In this document: positions 26,840 to 38,600 of the stretch, piece by piece
Numbering within the stretch: position 1 is the first letter of the stretch
Layout of the letters: each line of letters starts with the position of its first letter
Assembly (NCBI GenBank): GCA_005406025.1
Contig: BGZK01000148.1
Span: 558,001-622,000, forward strand
DNA from: Eumeta japonica
Lineage: Eukaryota > Arthropoda > Insecta > Lepidoptera > Psychidae
DNA length: 64,000 bases
Direction of reading: 5' to 3'
Notes under the pieces: model-generated
Told to the model about the DNA's origin: nothing
Database searches by the model: none
What the model saw: only the letters and a program-made list of their open reading frames with translations
Translations under genes and position numbers: made by a program

Positions 26840-26950
26840 TGTAATACCAATCCTACTCTCAATTTTCATTTCGGTTGCGTTTTCAATTTCGGGCTCGGTT
26901 TTGACTCTTGATTCTGCTTTCTGTTTTGTTTTCAATTTTGATTCTGTTAA
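26840..26950 (-). repeat. Degenerate hexamer repeat (pyrimidine orientation)
   Basis: 'accaatcctactctcaatt', 'tttcaatttcgggctcggtt' and 'gactcttgattctgc' show the same six-base rhythm as the copies elsewhere in the window. The plus-strand reading frame that starts inside it is not a gene. Confidence 0.5.
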
Positions 26951-27404
26951 TAGTTACACACACGATTTGCGTAAATCAGGGAAAAGTGTCAGTATTAAAA
27001 TGAAATGTAGGCTATATTATTCCGGAATAGTGTATATGCAACAGCTTTGTATGTGTAACAGATCTTTTAAAATTAATACAATAGAATAAATATACGGTTG
27101 CAGCCGAGGAGAAATGTTAGTTTATTTTATATTAAAAGTATCAATAATTTTAGACATAATATAAAGTCTTTCATTGAAAAAGTTCTTAGAATCGATTCAG
27201 AAGTTTGGCTCAATAGGAACAATAAGCCAATAAAATCGGGGATAATGATAGTTAAAAAAAGAATTCATGGCGTTCGCGCATATATCACCAAACGTAGTAA
27301 TTGAATAAATGTAATGATAATGACTTTAAATCACTTCTTTCGTCAAACCACACCGATTAAAGAGCGGTGATGTAGAAGTTAAGATGCAGTGACTAGAGTA
27401 AAAA

Positions 27405-27640
27405 AGACATGTTATGGTGGTTTGGCTATCTAGAAAGGATGAATGAAACTAGACTGACGAAACAAATCTATAGAGGGAACGTGTGTCATGAAAAAATCGG
27501 TAAAAGTCGCCCTAGAAAATATCATGCAAACTATTTTGGTAGCATATTAAAAAAGGGCCAAATTTATGAACCGAAAACCGACGAGCTTGCATGAAAAGAT
27601 TGATGGGTTAGTGAAGGAAGAGAGATGTGGCTTAAATTTG
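27405..27640 (+). pseudogene. Non-LTR retrotransposon C-terminal fragment, copy B
   Basis: The plus strand reads WWFGYLERMNETRLTKQIY, then GNVCHEKIGKSRPRKYHAN and SILKKGQI, followed by a stop and a shifted KRLMG-like tail. The pattern RWFGHxERMxExRLTKxIY, then GRPRxxY, then ILKKGQ is typical of the extreme C terminus of insect non-LTR reverse-transcriptase proteins. The copy is 5'-truncated and broken, so it is not a functional gene. It sits 450-700 bases upstream of the AP-2 alpha start. Confidence 0.75.
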
Positions 27641-28105
27641 GTTCTAAGGTAATGGCATAAGGTGGATTTTCCTATTTGTTTTTATTTTACTGCTCTCAAT
27701 TCTCTCTGACTATTAAGTTCACATTTAAAATATTTTTTATGTAAGTTTCGCCTATAAATGATTATTAAATGAAATAATAATTTGTAAATTTAAGCATTAC
27801 AGTCTTGTTATAGGAATCAAAGTAGCGTGTTAAGTTGTCAAGATAGTGTACGAAAATCGAGTAGATATTGATCCATAAACAATGAATTTCAATGTCTGAC
27901 ATTCCGTTCATAGATATATAAGGCGTTATAGAAGAAAGTTGGTGGTCGAAGAATTACGTTGGTGACGGCTGGTTACTGCATTTCAATATTGGATTGAGAT
28001 TCGATATTAGTGATAGTAGGAAAGTGAAAATCTCTTTGAGATTTTTTTGTGATATAACTGTCTACAAAAGGCCCAAAACTGGTGTTCGATAAGTCACTTG
28101 GCAAT

Positions 28106-30886
28106 ATGCCTGCGGTCAGGGGCGATGGAATGCGAGGACTCGCAGTTTTCATATCGGATATACGAAATTGTAAAAGTAAAGAGGCAGAGATAAAGAGGAT
28201 TAATAAAGAACTTGCTAATATAAGAAGCAAATTTAAAGGCGACAAAACTCTCGATGGTTATCAGAAAAAGAAATATGTATGTAAGCTTTTATTTATATTT
28301 TTGCTTGGTCACGATATTGACTTTGGTCATATGGAAGCTGTAAACTTATTATCTTCCAATAAGTATTCAGAAAAACAAATAGGCTACTTGTTTATATCTG
28401 TTCTGGTCAACACAAACAGTGATCTTATCAAACTCATTATTCAGAGTATCAAAAATGATTTACAGTCCCGTAATCCAATTCATGTAAATCTTGCATTACA
28501 ATGCATTGCCAATATTGGTAGTAAAGATATGGCAGAAGCATTTGGCATAGAAATACCAAAACTTCTTGTTTCTGGGGATACAATGGATGTTGTAAAACAA
28601 TCTGCCGCTTTATGTCTTTTACGTCTCTTTAGAAAATCTCCAGAAATTATACCTGGTGGTGAATGGACATCCAGAATTATCCATCTTCTCAATGACTCAC
28701 ATATGGGTGTTGTTACTGCTGCTACATCATTGATTGATGCTTTGGTAAAGAAGAATCCAGAAGAATATAAAGGATGTGTGACATTAGCAGTAGCACGACT
28801 GAGCAGAATTGTTACTGCAAGCTATACAGATCTGCAAGACTATACATATTACTTTGTACCAGCTCCTTGGCTTTCTGTGAAGTTGTTGCGTTTACTGCAA
28901 AATTATACGCCTCCATCAGAAGAACCTGGGGTTCGTGGTCGACTTTCTGAATGTCTGGAGACTATTTTCAACAAAGCTCAAGAACCACCAAAATCAAAGA
29001 AAGTACAACATTCTAATGCAAAAAATGCAGTTCTGTTTGAGGCTATAAGCCTAATTATTCACAACGACAGTGAACCAAACCTATTGGTACGAGCTTGTAA
29101 CCAACTTGGTCAATTTCTAAGCAATCGGGAAACAAATTTACGATATTTGGCATTAGAATCAATGTGCCATCTTGCTACTTCTGAATTCTCTCATGAAGCT
29201 GTGAAGAAACATCAAGAAGTTGTTATTCTGTCAATGAAAATGGAAAAGGATGTTTCTGTTAGACAGCAAGCAGTAGATTTACTTTATGCAATGTGTGATA
29301 AAACAAATGCTGAAGAAATTGTACAAGAAATGCTAGCATATTTAGAAACAGCAGATTATTCAATTCGAGAAGAAATGGTGCTAAAGGTTGCAATATTAGC
29401 TGAAAAGTATGCCACTGATTTTACTTGGTATGTTGATGTAATTTTAAATTTGATTAGAATAGCTGGGGATTATGTTTCCGAAGAAGTTTGGTACAGAGTT
29501 ATTCAAATTGTCATCAATCGTGAAGAGGTCCAGGGTTATGCTGCCAAAACTGTTTTTGAAGCTCTACAAGCTCCAACATGCCATGAAAACATGGTTAAAG
29601 TGGGTGGTTATATTCTTGGTGAGTTTGGTAACTTGATTGCTGGTGATACAAGATCATCTCCACAAGTTCAGTTCCAACTTCTTCATTCTAAGTACCACCT
29701 GTGCTCAGCAGCTACAAGAGCTCTTTTGCTTTCAACTTACATTAAACTTGTCAACTTATTCCCAGAAATTAAGAATCAGGTTCAAGAAGTTTTCCGAGCA
29801 GATTCTAACCTCCGTTCAGCTGATGTTGAATTGCAACAGAGAGCATCTGAATACCTTCAACTTAGTATTGTTGCAAGTGCTGATGTATTAGCTACAGTTC
29901 TTGAAGAAATGCCAGCATTTCCTGAAAGAGAATCTTCGATATTGGCTGTTTTAAAGAAGAAAAAGCCTGGAAGGATTCCAGATGAAATAAGAGATTCTAA
30001 GAGCCCGCAACCAGTGACAGCTCCTGTAATTAACTCTACAAATAATACAAACAATTCTAGTGCTGACTTATTAGGGCTATCCACACCGCCTGGTACAGCC
30101 GCTCCTACTGGTAATGGTCTACTGGATGTATTAGGAGATCTGTACAACACTTCAAAGCCAAATTCCAATACCATTCAGCAGAACAATGTTAAAAAGTTTT
30201 TATTTAAAAATAATGGAGTGCTTTTTGAAAATGAATTGATTCAAATTGGAGTTAAAAGTGAATTTCGTCAAAACCTGGGTCGAATTGGATTATTTTATGG
30301 GAACAAAACACAATTTTCTATTCTCAATTTAAAGCCGGAACTACATTGGTCTGAAGCAAGTAAATTAAATGTTCAAATGAAGCCAATGAAACCACTGCTC
30401 GAAGCAGGTGCACAAATTCAACAAATGTTAACTGCTGAATGCATTGAAGATTACATAGACACTCCTAGCATGTCTGTAACATTTTTGTATAATAATGTAC
30501 CACAAAAAATTACCATGAAACTTCCACTAACTTTGAATAAGTTTTTTGAACCCACTGAAATGAATGGCGAATCGTTCTTTGCTAGATGGAAAAATTTGGG
30601 AGGGGAGCAACAACGGGCTCAAAAAATATTTAAAGCACAAGGGGTCATTGATTTAGTTTCTACACGTACTAAATTAGCTGGTTTTGGGATGCAGCTTCTT
30701 GATGGGATTGACCCAAATCCTGATAATTTTGTATGTGCTGGAATTGTCCATACTCGTGTACAACAAGTTGGTTGCTTAATGAGATTGGAACCCAATAAGC
30801 AAGCTCAAATGTTTCGGCTAACTGTACGATCTAGCAAAGAATCTGTGTCTCAAGAAATTTGTAATCTTTTGGCAGATCAATTCTAA
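28106..30886 (+). CDS. AP-2alpha: AP-2 complex subunit alpha (clathrin adaptor)
   Basis: One uninterrupted reading frame encodes 926 aa. The large alpha subunit of the AP-2 heterotetramer binds PtdIns(4,5)P2 and cargo at the plasma membrane and recruits clathrin and accessory proteins through its ear. The start [20 protein letters not shown] equals the insect and vertebrate N terminus. The upstream in-frame stretch from 28082 has only a GTG, so ATG 28106 is preferred. The trunk (about residues 1-600) contains [20 protein letters not shown], the basic lipid-binding patch, and then HEAT-like repeats. A low-complexity hinge with DLLGLSTPP and LLDVLGDLY follows (about 650-705), then the ear with [14 protein letters not shown] and [13 protein letters not shown], ending in CNLLADQF. 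Length matches fly AP-2 alpha (about 940). The absence of any intron contrasts with the five-exon neighbours and with the many-exon vertebrate gene. Confidence 0.97.
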   Translation: MPAVRGDGMRGLAVFISDIRNCKSKEAEIKRINKELANIRSKFKGDKTLDGYQKKKYVCKLLFIFLLGHDIDFGHMEAVNLLSSNKYSEKQIGYLFISVLVNTNSDLIKLIIQSIKNDLQSRNPIHVNLALQCIANIGSKDMAEAFGIEIPKLLVSGDTMDVVKQSAALCLLRLFRKSPEIIPGGEWTSRIIHLLNDSHMGVVTAATSLIDALVKKNPEEYKGCVTLAVARLSRIVTASYTDLQDYTYYFVPAPWLSVKLLRLLQNYTPPSEEPGVRGRLSECLETIFNKAQEPPKSKKVQHSNAKNAVLFEAISLIIHNDSEPNLLVRACNQLGQFLSNRETNLRYLALESMCHLATSEFSHEAVKKHQEVVILSMKMEKDVSVRQQAVDLLYAMCDKTNAEEIVQEMLAYLETADYSIREEMVLKVAILAEKYATDFTWYVDVILNLIRIAGDYVSEEVWYRVIQIVINREEVQGYAAKTVFEALQAPTCHENMVKVGGYILGEFGNLIAGDTRSSPQVQFQLLHSKYHLCSAATRALLLSTYIKLVNLFPEIKNQVQEVFRADSNLRSADVELQQRASEYLQLSIVASADVLATVLEEMPAFPERESSILAVLKKKKPGRIPDEIRDSKSPQPVTAPVINSTNNTNNSSADLLGLSTPPGTAAPTGNGLLDVLGDLYNTSKPNSNTIQQNNVKKFLFKNNGVLFENELIQIGVKSEFRQNLGRIGLFYGNKTQFSILNLKPELHWSEASKLNVQMKPMKPLLEAGAQIQQMLTAECIEDYIDTPSMSVTFLYNNVPQKITMKLPLTLNKFFEPTEMNGESFFARWKNLGGEQQRAQKIFKAQGVIDLVSTRTKLAGFGMQLLDGIDPNPDNFVCAGIVHTRVQQVGCLMRLEPNKQAQMFRLTVRSSKESVSQEICNLLADQF

Positions 30887-31064
30887 ATAAATTGCAGTTC
30901 CACTATGGTGAACTAATTCCTCATTATTCTATATTTATACAAATTGTATAAAATTTAATTAACATTGTGTTATTCAATTTGGATTTGATTTATAATTTCA
31001 ATTGCTGTTATTAACTCCAGAAATCTATTAGTGTACATCTTAATACAAGTATTTGCTGATTTGT

Positions 31065-31070
31065 AATAAA
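31065..31070 (+). other. Proximal poly(A) signal, AP-2 alpha
   Basis: An AATAAA hexamer lies about 180 bases after the AP-2 alpha stop codon. It would give a short 3' UTR. Confidence 0.4.
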
Positions 31071-32337
31071 TGCATCTAAATTAATTTCCTTTTATCAAAG
31101 TGAGAATATATTATTTAAAAAAATATTTAACTTTAGGAATTCTGTAAAGCACTGTGTTTTATAACATGGTATAAAATTTACCAAATATTTAACCTTGATA
31201 AAAAAAAGTTAATGTATATATTTATTTATATAGGAGAAAATTGCTTAAAGGAAATGCCATCTAGTTAATTATATTTTTTGATATGATTAATATTTATAAC
31301 TTTGTTTATATATTTATTCTCATCCCTGTAAGGCACCATACAGTAGAGCTTGAAGCTTAATGTATGTTAAAAAATGATTTCTTTTATTTCAAACATTTTT
31401 TACAATTTTATGCTAAGAATTATAGTTAGACAAGGATTTTTTTTATCTTTATGCTAATATACTATACTGTTGATATAATATACTGATGTACTACACAGTG
31501 GAACTGTTTAACTTTTATTTTCATGTTGAAATCCTTCATGCAACAGGAAGTTAAAATTATCAAAACCAAACATTATAAAACATCAATTAGTTTTTTTCAA
31601 TCATGTTCCTGTTAATTGTTACTTATGAGTGTCAAGAGATTTATTATGGAAAAGTTTATCTTATTTGTAATGAATTACTTTATATTTAAGAATTTTTTAT
31701 ATTCATTATTCATACATTCCTGTGTATAGATATTTGTAGTTATTGTATCTATACAGTTAATTGAAATATAAGTAATTAAATACTAGTTCTGTTATTAACT
31801 AGTGACATTAGTCTCCATCCAGCTAGTGGTATTCTCAATTTAATATTAAATGACAACCGTATCTTAGTTTTGTTATTTATATGCATCATACTACATGTAT
31901 TTAAAGGAATCTCATAACTAAACTCAAATTTCATAGTTATGTGAGAGTATTTTAGGAATATATTGTTGTTCATGTTTATTACTGGAAATTGGTGATGTAC
32001 CACCATCAACTATCAATGAATAGTTTGTAAGTCGAGCTTTTGATGCATGATAGATTTATATACTTAGATACGACAGTGCAGAATATCTCAAAATGGCACT
32101 GTTTAAAAATAGTTTCTTTTAAATTGCATATTCATGTTAAAATATCAATCAGTAGTGGTACATTATAATAAGTGTGAGAGCATAAAAATTAAAGTGTGCA
32201 TGACAATGAAATGTTTACATGTGCATTTTGATTAATATGATAGCGTGTGATTATATCAAAATGTACAATTGTGTGATTCATCTATAGATATAGAAATTTG
32301 TTGCTGTGCTTGAGGTCATGTTGTAATTATTGTCTTT

Positions 32338-32343
32338 AATAAA
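32338..32343 (+). other. Distal poly(A) signal, AP-2 alpha
   Basis: An AATAAA in 'tctttaataaaacattt' about 1.45 kb after the stop is the last strong hexamer before the convergent INO80E gene. It would give a long alternative 3' UTR. The stretch 30887-32350 carries no other gene. Confidence 0.4.
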
Positions 32344-32532
32344 ACATTTATCCATGATGTACTTTCTTATTTGGATACATAAGAAACCTTTGTTGGAAAA
32401 ATATTTTTTAATAATCATTAGGATTACATTTTTCAATATTCCTTTGTATGTGTTTTATATATGTAATGTATTTATGTTTTATGTCATTATATAAACGATG
32501 GTTGAAATAATTAAAATTCTACTTTAAAAATA

Positions 32533-32538
32533 TTTATT
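32533..32538 (-). other. Poly(A) signal of INO80E
   Basis: The minus strand reads AATAAA about 70 bases past the INO80E stop codon, in 'cacaataaatat'. With the plus-strand signal at 32338, it leaves only about 0.2 kb between the two converging transcripts. Confidence 0.5.
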
Positions 32539-32605
32539 GTGACTTAACAAAGCAGTTATCATAATGTAAAATAATATGCTACATTGCTTAGACTAATTCA
32601 AAACA

Positions 32606-35600
32606 TTAATCAAACCACTCCTCTACATTTGGTGAATTCTCCAAGACGTCATTTGATTCACTGAAAACAAAATATAATTTATTATTTTAAGTAAAATGAA
32701 ACCAAATGAGAAAAGCAAACATCATACAGTCACACTTTTTAAAATCTGAAACCTTAAACATTAAAGATAATTTTTCTTTTTATAAATTTGGGCGAAGGGG
32801 ATTTTATCTATGATCTTGTATTATAAATAAAGTTAAAATCCCCTTTCACCCATTTGTTTATCAGAAAAAACTTTTGTATGAACAATATGTAAACAAATAT
32901 ATCGCAAATTGGTTACTAGATAATTCATAGCTACACTTTCATAAGCAAGCTTAACTCACAGTTGTGAAGCCATATTTCTTATATTCCATTTTTGATTTCT
33001 GGTGTTTGCAAGTTTTAGACCAAATGACATTTTAGACCCTCTTGTGTTAAAACCTTCTACGAAGGTAATATAAACTATTTTTTTTTTAGTTTTCTATGGA
33101 AATTTATTAATTTATCATGTGAAAGTCTTCTCCAAAAATCAAATTAAAAAAGTTTTTCAAGCATCAATCAAGATTTTTAAAAATTCCAAAAAGTCACTTT
33201 TTCATTTTTTTGTACAATATGCTAAAATTTTGTACATAAAAAATAAGTTTAATCTTTACCTTAAAATATTTATATTTAAGTGTGCTTTTTCTTAACAAAC
33301 TTGAATATTTGAAGACTGCTCGAAAACATCAAAAATTCATACATTTCAAAAATTAGAAAAAATACTGATAATAAAAAAATGTACCTTAAAAATACAGTAA
33401 TTAAAGTTTTTAATAAGTCACTAGCTTCTAAATGAATTTGATACCACTTGAAAACATAAACATAAGGAATTTGGAAAAGTTAGATTGCCTGCCTGCCTTT
33501 ATCTGTTCTCTAGTATTGGTTGCCAGGTATAAATAAGAGAGTGTAAACTAACAAATTGTTCTGATCTTTTTTATAATTATAATAAAGATAATTTTATTAT
33601 GAACATGGTGATATAAAGGTACTTATGAAATTATTCATGAAACAGGGTTGAGGGGGTTTGGAACTCCAAAAAACGATGTCATTCAACAGTTTATTGCTGT
33701 TTATATGGTAACGAGCGCAGAGCTAGAGTAAAAGTTATGAAATTAACATTTTCTTTAAAAATTACTCTGCAAAAGAACATAGTTAACCATTTAAAAATAA
33801 AGTGACTCAAATACTCTTTATATCTTCACCATGTGAGTTAAGACTGTATTCTGAAAATTGCAGTTAAAACCAACAGAATATGATGGGGATCACACGACTT
33901 TCAAAATAAAGGATTCTTCAGAATTTTTAAGATATGAGCCATCCATATATTACGTTACATAAATTATATAAATGAAAACAGCAGTTTTTACAATTTTTTT
34001 TTTGTTCAAAATACTTTAAATATTGGACAAAACAAAATACATAAACCTTTTTCGTTTCCGTATTTCGGATTTGACGTCACAAAGTAAATACGAAATGAAA
34101 AGGTTTCAATTTTCGCATGACGACATGCATAACTTTCTAATTTTTTTGTTCTTCATCTTTGTATCACGATGCTAACAAATAGTGTATAATTAAATTGGCC
34201 TTATTGACTCTTTATTAAAAACACCACTTACAAGTCATAATGATAAATAGTTCAGGGCATATTACTAAAACAATGTGCTTCGAAGTTGATAAATTTCCAC
34301 TAAATAAGTATTAACTTGCTCTATATTCACAACAGTAACACGAGCGTAATAATTAAACTGTCAGTCAGGTAGTGATGATTTATCCTTAAGTTATGAGTTT
34401 TACAGTAAGAAGAATTTTGTATCAGACCACCAGCCTAACTGCCGCGTCAAACTGACCAACTGAGTGTATGTGATGACGATGGAGATTATATTGTTATATG
34501 TATATATAAGATTATATAGCTGTGAGTTGTTTGGACAAGTGCTCCATCAACAACCTATTGAGACAGTGACAACATAATGACAGAAATAAATTATTTTTAT
34601 TATATATGCAAATAGATTTTACACAGTGCACTTTTCGGGTTATATTAACATTCAAAATATAAATATATAAAATTTTAAAAATTGCATTTTGAGATAGCAA
34701 AAAATGAAATACTGTAGAAATATTTTATAAAATGTTTGAGTAAGATAAATAATATGTGAAATACAATATATATATATATAAATATATATGTATATATAAT
34801 ATATGAAATACAATATATATATATAAATAATATGTATATAAACAACAATAAAATAAAATCATTGCATAATACCAGCATAAAACTTTATGACTAAACTCGA
34901 GAATTGATAAAATCAACACACCTACTTAAGCAGGTAGAAAATTGGATCCAAATCCTTTTGTAATAATTAAATATTCATTTAAATTAATTTTAACCAGATT
35001 CAGATATGATTGAAGTGTATAATTTAGAAGTACACATCTAGTATTATTTTATACAAACCTGTCAAGTGAAGGATCATTACTAAACATCTCGGTGGGTACA
35101 GTAGGTGGAGCACGTTCTGGTAACAGTTCTAAATATGAGTGCCTTGAACGAAGGTGTCTTTCTACTTCTTCAGGAGTCATATGACCATCACCTGCTCCAC
35201 TCACACCAAGTCCTGCCGCTGCTTTACTTGTGAAGCCACTCATAGTTTGATGCTGTCAATACCATTATTATTATTTACAATACATCCACCCAGAGTCTGG
35301 CTTGAATATAAGAAATTTGTTTGTAACATTAACTTTACTAATGAACATGGCATAGGGGCCATTCAAGTATTAGGTGAGCAGAATTGATATAATTTTTAAC
35401 CCTCCATACCTTATTAGTGGAAGTAAGCAAACCTCCTAAGCTCAATATGGATGCAAAAGGGAATATGCATAGTTGCTTGCTAATTTTAACATCGAAAAGT
35501 GACTTAAAATATACATGATATCTCTGTCTCACATTTTATAATATCGTTTTACAGTACCAAAAAAAGGGAAGATATATAATTTATTATCTGACGTTTCAAT

Positions 35601-38600
35601 AGCAAGATCAAAGGAAAAAGATTAATTTTTAAATAGAAATAATACAAGAAATGATCATTTCGTTAATAGAACACAATAAAACAAAATTTTACAATTTGCA
35701 CAAGCTGTTCTAATACATCGGTGGAGTGGTTTCACATTATTTTAACTCTACTATTGTTTTTTTTTTGTTTAAATGTAGGTATGAATAGATTCATAGAATA
35801 TTTTTATGTAGAGTAAAACTTAATGTGGTAATAAAATGAGATTATAGATATATAAAATTTTAATATTATAATATCTATTCAAATTAGGGAACTTTACGAT
35901 TTCTAAGGTGCGTAGTAATACATAGTAGATACAAACGTTTCTTATCATTTGTATCATAAAAAAAGGTGACAATATATTATATATACTGTACGTAATCTTT
36001 TATAAAATAAGTTGAAATATAAGTTATATCCATTTGCTTGGAATAGGTAAATTTATTGTACAATTATTTTTTAAATGTAATTCTAAGATTGTACAAAAAT
36101 GTAATTTTTAAAAATAACAAAGGAAACTATTAGTATAGGAACGGAGCCTCTATTGGTAAGGGAACTATTATTGTGACAACACAGAAACTTTTTGACAGAA
36201 AATATGAAACCGGTGTTGTTTAGGTATGTATCTGTTAAGTCGGTTTAGATCGCAGCTTTTGATGATGCCTGCTTTTATTGAAAAAATATGAAATATTGTA
36301 TCAAGTCATACACAACTAAGTACTTATCATAAATAAATTAAATTTTTCTTATCGAAAATAAAAATACCATGCTTTTTCAAAGCTTTTCACCTGCTATTTA
36401 TGTATTTTTGATAGACCATTTAGAACATCATAACGTGAAGATCGAGGAAACTACACTGCATACAATGAGGGGCTAACCTGTCTGCTATAACGCCTTTATC
36501 GCAGCCGTTTTTAAGCACAGGATTATGCTCCTTCTCTTTTTTATACATCAATGCAAAACAAATATTATCTAATAACATGTCAAATTCAATGAACTGAACC
36601 AATATGAGATCGAATAAATTTAGATGAGTGAGTAGCGTACACGGTAATTCCTCTACTTTGATGCTTTTTAATTTAACCATAAACCACCGCGTGAGAGCGA
36701 GTAAGCAATATGGGGAATATCTGAACATGCTTTCCGCTTTCGAGCATAGATAATTAGAGTTATGTGTTCAGTTTGAATAGTTTGCAGAAAAATAAAAAAG
36801 AAAGTAAATGAATATTGCTGATATAAACACCAACCAAACACCCTGTCCCCATATCATCAAAAATAAGCAAAGCAAAGATCCTCCCACACCCTTTTGGTGC
36901 TTACATAATACTTGAATGGTCCCATGCAAATAAATAAGGTATTAGGCTAAAAATGTTGTGAAGAAATTGTATTATGCCTTATATAGTACACAATAGTACA
37001 GACGGCAATAAAACTTTATCGCCATTTACCAAATTATAAAAGAAATTAAAATTTGGTTATGTTATTCAATGAAATATGTATGATTTCCAATGCTTTATTA
37101 AATTTTTACAAAATACCTTTAATTCTGTGATTATAATATTTCAATTTATACTTTTACTTTCAATCCAGTTAAAAAACAAGTTTAAATATTTGTCAAGAAA
37201 AAAGACTAGATATCCCCGATCTGACCCATGACGTTATTTTTCCAACTATCATTTTCTATATACATAATATATGTTTGCATATTTTTCGCAGTTTACTATT
37301 TATTCAATAGGGTATGTTTTTAGACATGAGGAAATAATTAAAATTAGTAAGAAATATAAGGCATAATTTTATGATTATATGCAGTTGTGTAGTGAATATT
37401 TTCATATTGTACAATTTTCATTTGATCACAAAACAAAATTAAAATCAATATATGCCTGATGATTTTTTCTCTAACTGACGCTTAATATAAATATTTTAGA
37501 ATTTTATCTAGTCACACTATTGGAAATTGGAGAGAGCACTTTCTTGTATTGTTTTTTTAATGTACAAGAAATTTTTGTGGTAATCTAATAACACAATGAT
37601 ATGTGATATTGAAATTGATATTGCACTATTATTGGCTTTTAATTGAATATGTTATTTATAATGTAGAAACGGCTGTACAAAAGCACTAAGATATTTAACA
37701 ATCTTAGCTTAACATACAGAAATAGATGGCCGCAGGGCAAATGCCTACAAAATTCTGTGCCATGTATGCATGAACTGATACTAACTAGTCCGATTTAATG
37801 TTAATGATGAATCTGGCCCTGATTTCAATTTTTCCTTTAATCTCTTTTTTCATAGTTCTTGACAACAAAAACTCCATTAAAAATAATGAAGTGCTTTTTG
37901 AATTATAGTAAAAAAACTTACTATACAGTCATATGAATCTTGTCATTCACAATGATATAGATATTGATTACAGTCGGACATTCATATTTATATATAAGAT
38001 AAAAGATAAGAAAATGAATACAGGGCATTAATATCGAATATTTTTGATAAAAGTGTGAATTGGAAATTCCAATGTTCAATATTTGCAGTAATTCAATATT
38101 AGAAAGTCATTATATGTATATAGCATCATTTTTATAATACAAAATAAACCTAAGGTCGATTTTTTTCATGCTTTGATAACTTTTTGTTCTATTCATATTA
38201 ACAATGCTACATTTATATGAAAAGACTGAAAACGATTTGAACATACTTCAAATGTTATTGTATATAGTTAATATATACCTGAATGTCGATTGAATATCTT
38301 ATTAATAATTCAACGATTTATTGAAAATCATAGGAACTTCACATGTAACATCTCGTGTACATACCCAAGTATTTGTGTAGCAGCATACAATTCTCATCAT
38401 AAATGTACACTCAGGGCATATTTATGTAATATGAATCAGCATAATTGTCACCAATCAGGTCATAGGTCATGACAATGAGTCCAATTTTAACATAAGCCAA
38501 GACTTGTTCTTAGATCTCCCTATTCATCACAACATATAATAGGTGGGAGTCCTTTAAACAGGCAGGTGCTTGCTTCTACAATAGTAACAGCCATATGTGG

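Larger units (their letters stand above)
24915..28105. other. Divergent intergenic region between PPTC7 and AP-2 alpha
   Basis: The two genes are transcribed away from each other from this 3.2-kb stretch, so it must hold both promoters. A 'cagtgctaccattat' element lies at about 25302-25316, near the likely phosphatase start site. A hexamer repeat (26840-26950) and a non-LTR tail (27405-27640) are entered separately. The 5' UTR of AP-2 alpha presumably starts within 27.85-28.1 kb. The remainder is AT-rich with no coding signal. Confidence 0.5.

Noticed and set aside
28082..28105. Longer N terminus for AP-2 alpha (eight extra residues)
   Set aside because: It would start on GTG, and the ATG at 28106 gives exactly the conserved [12 protein letters not shown] start of the family.
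29857..30174. 105-codon minus-strand frame inside AP-2 alpha
   Set aside because: It is the antisense shadow of the AP-2 alpha hinge coding sequence.
35049..35243. Stand-alone small gene starting [12 protein letters not shown]
   Set aside because: The frame joins in phase to acceptor and donor sites and matches the C-terminal part of INO80E; its ATG is internal.
36420..36728. 102-codon minus-strand frame in an INO80E intron
   Set aside because: No motif, no splice-site support and no recognised similarity; treated as chance.
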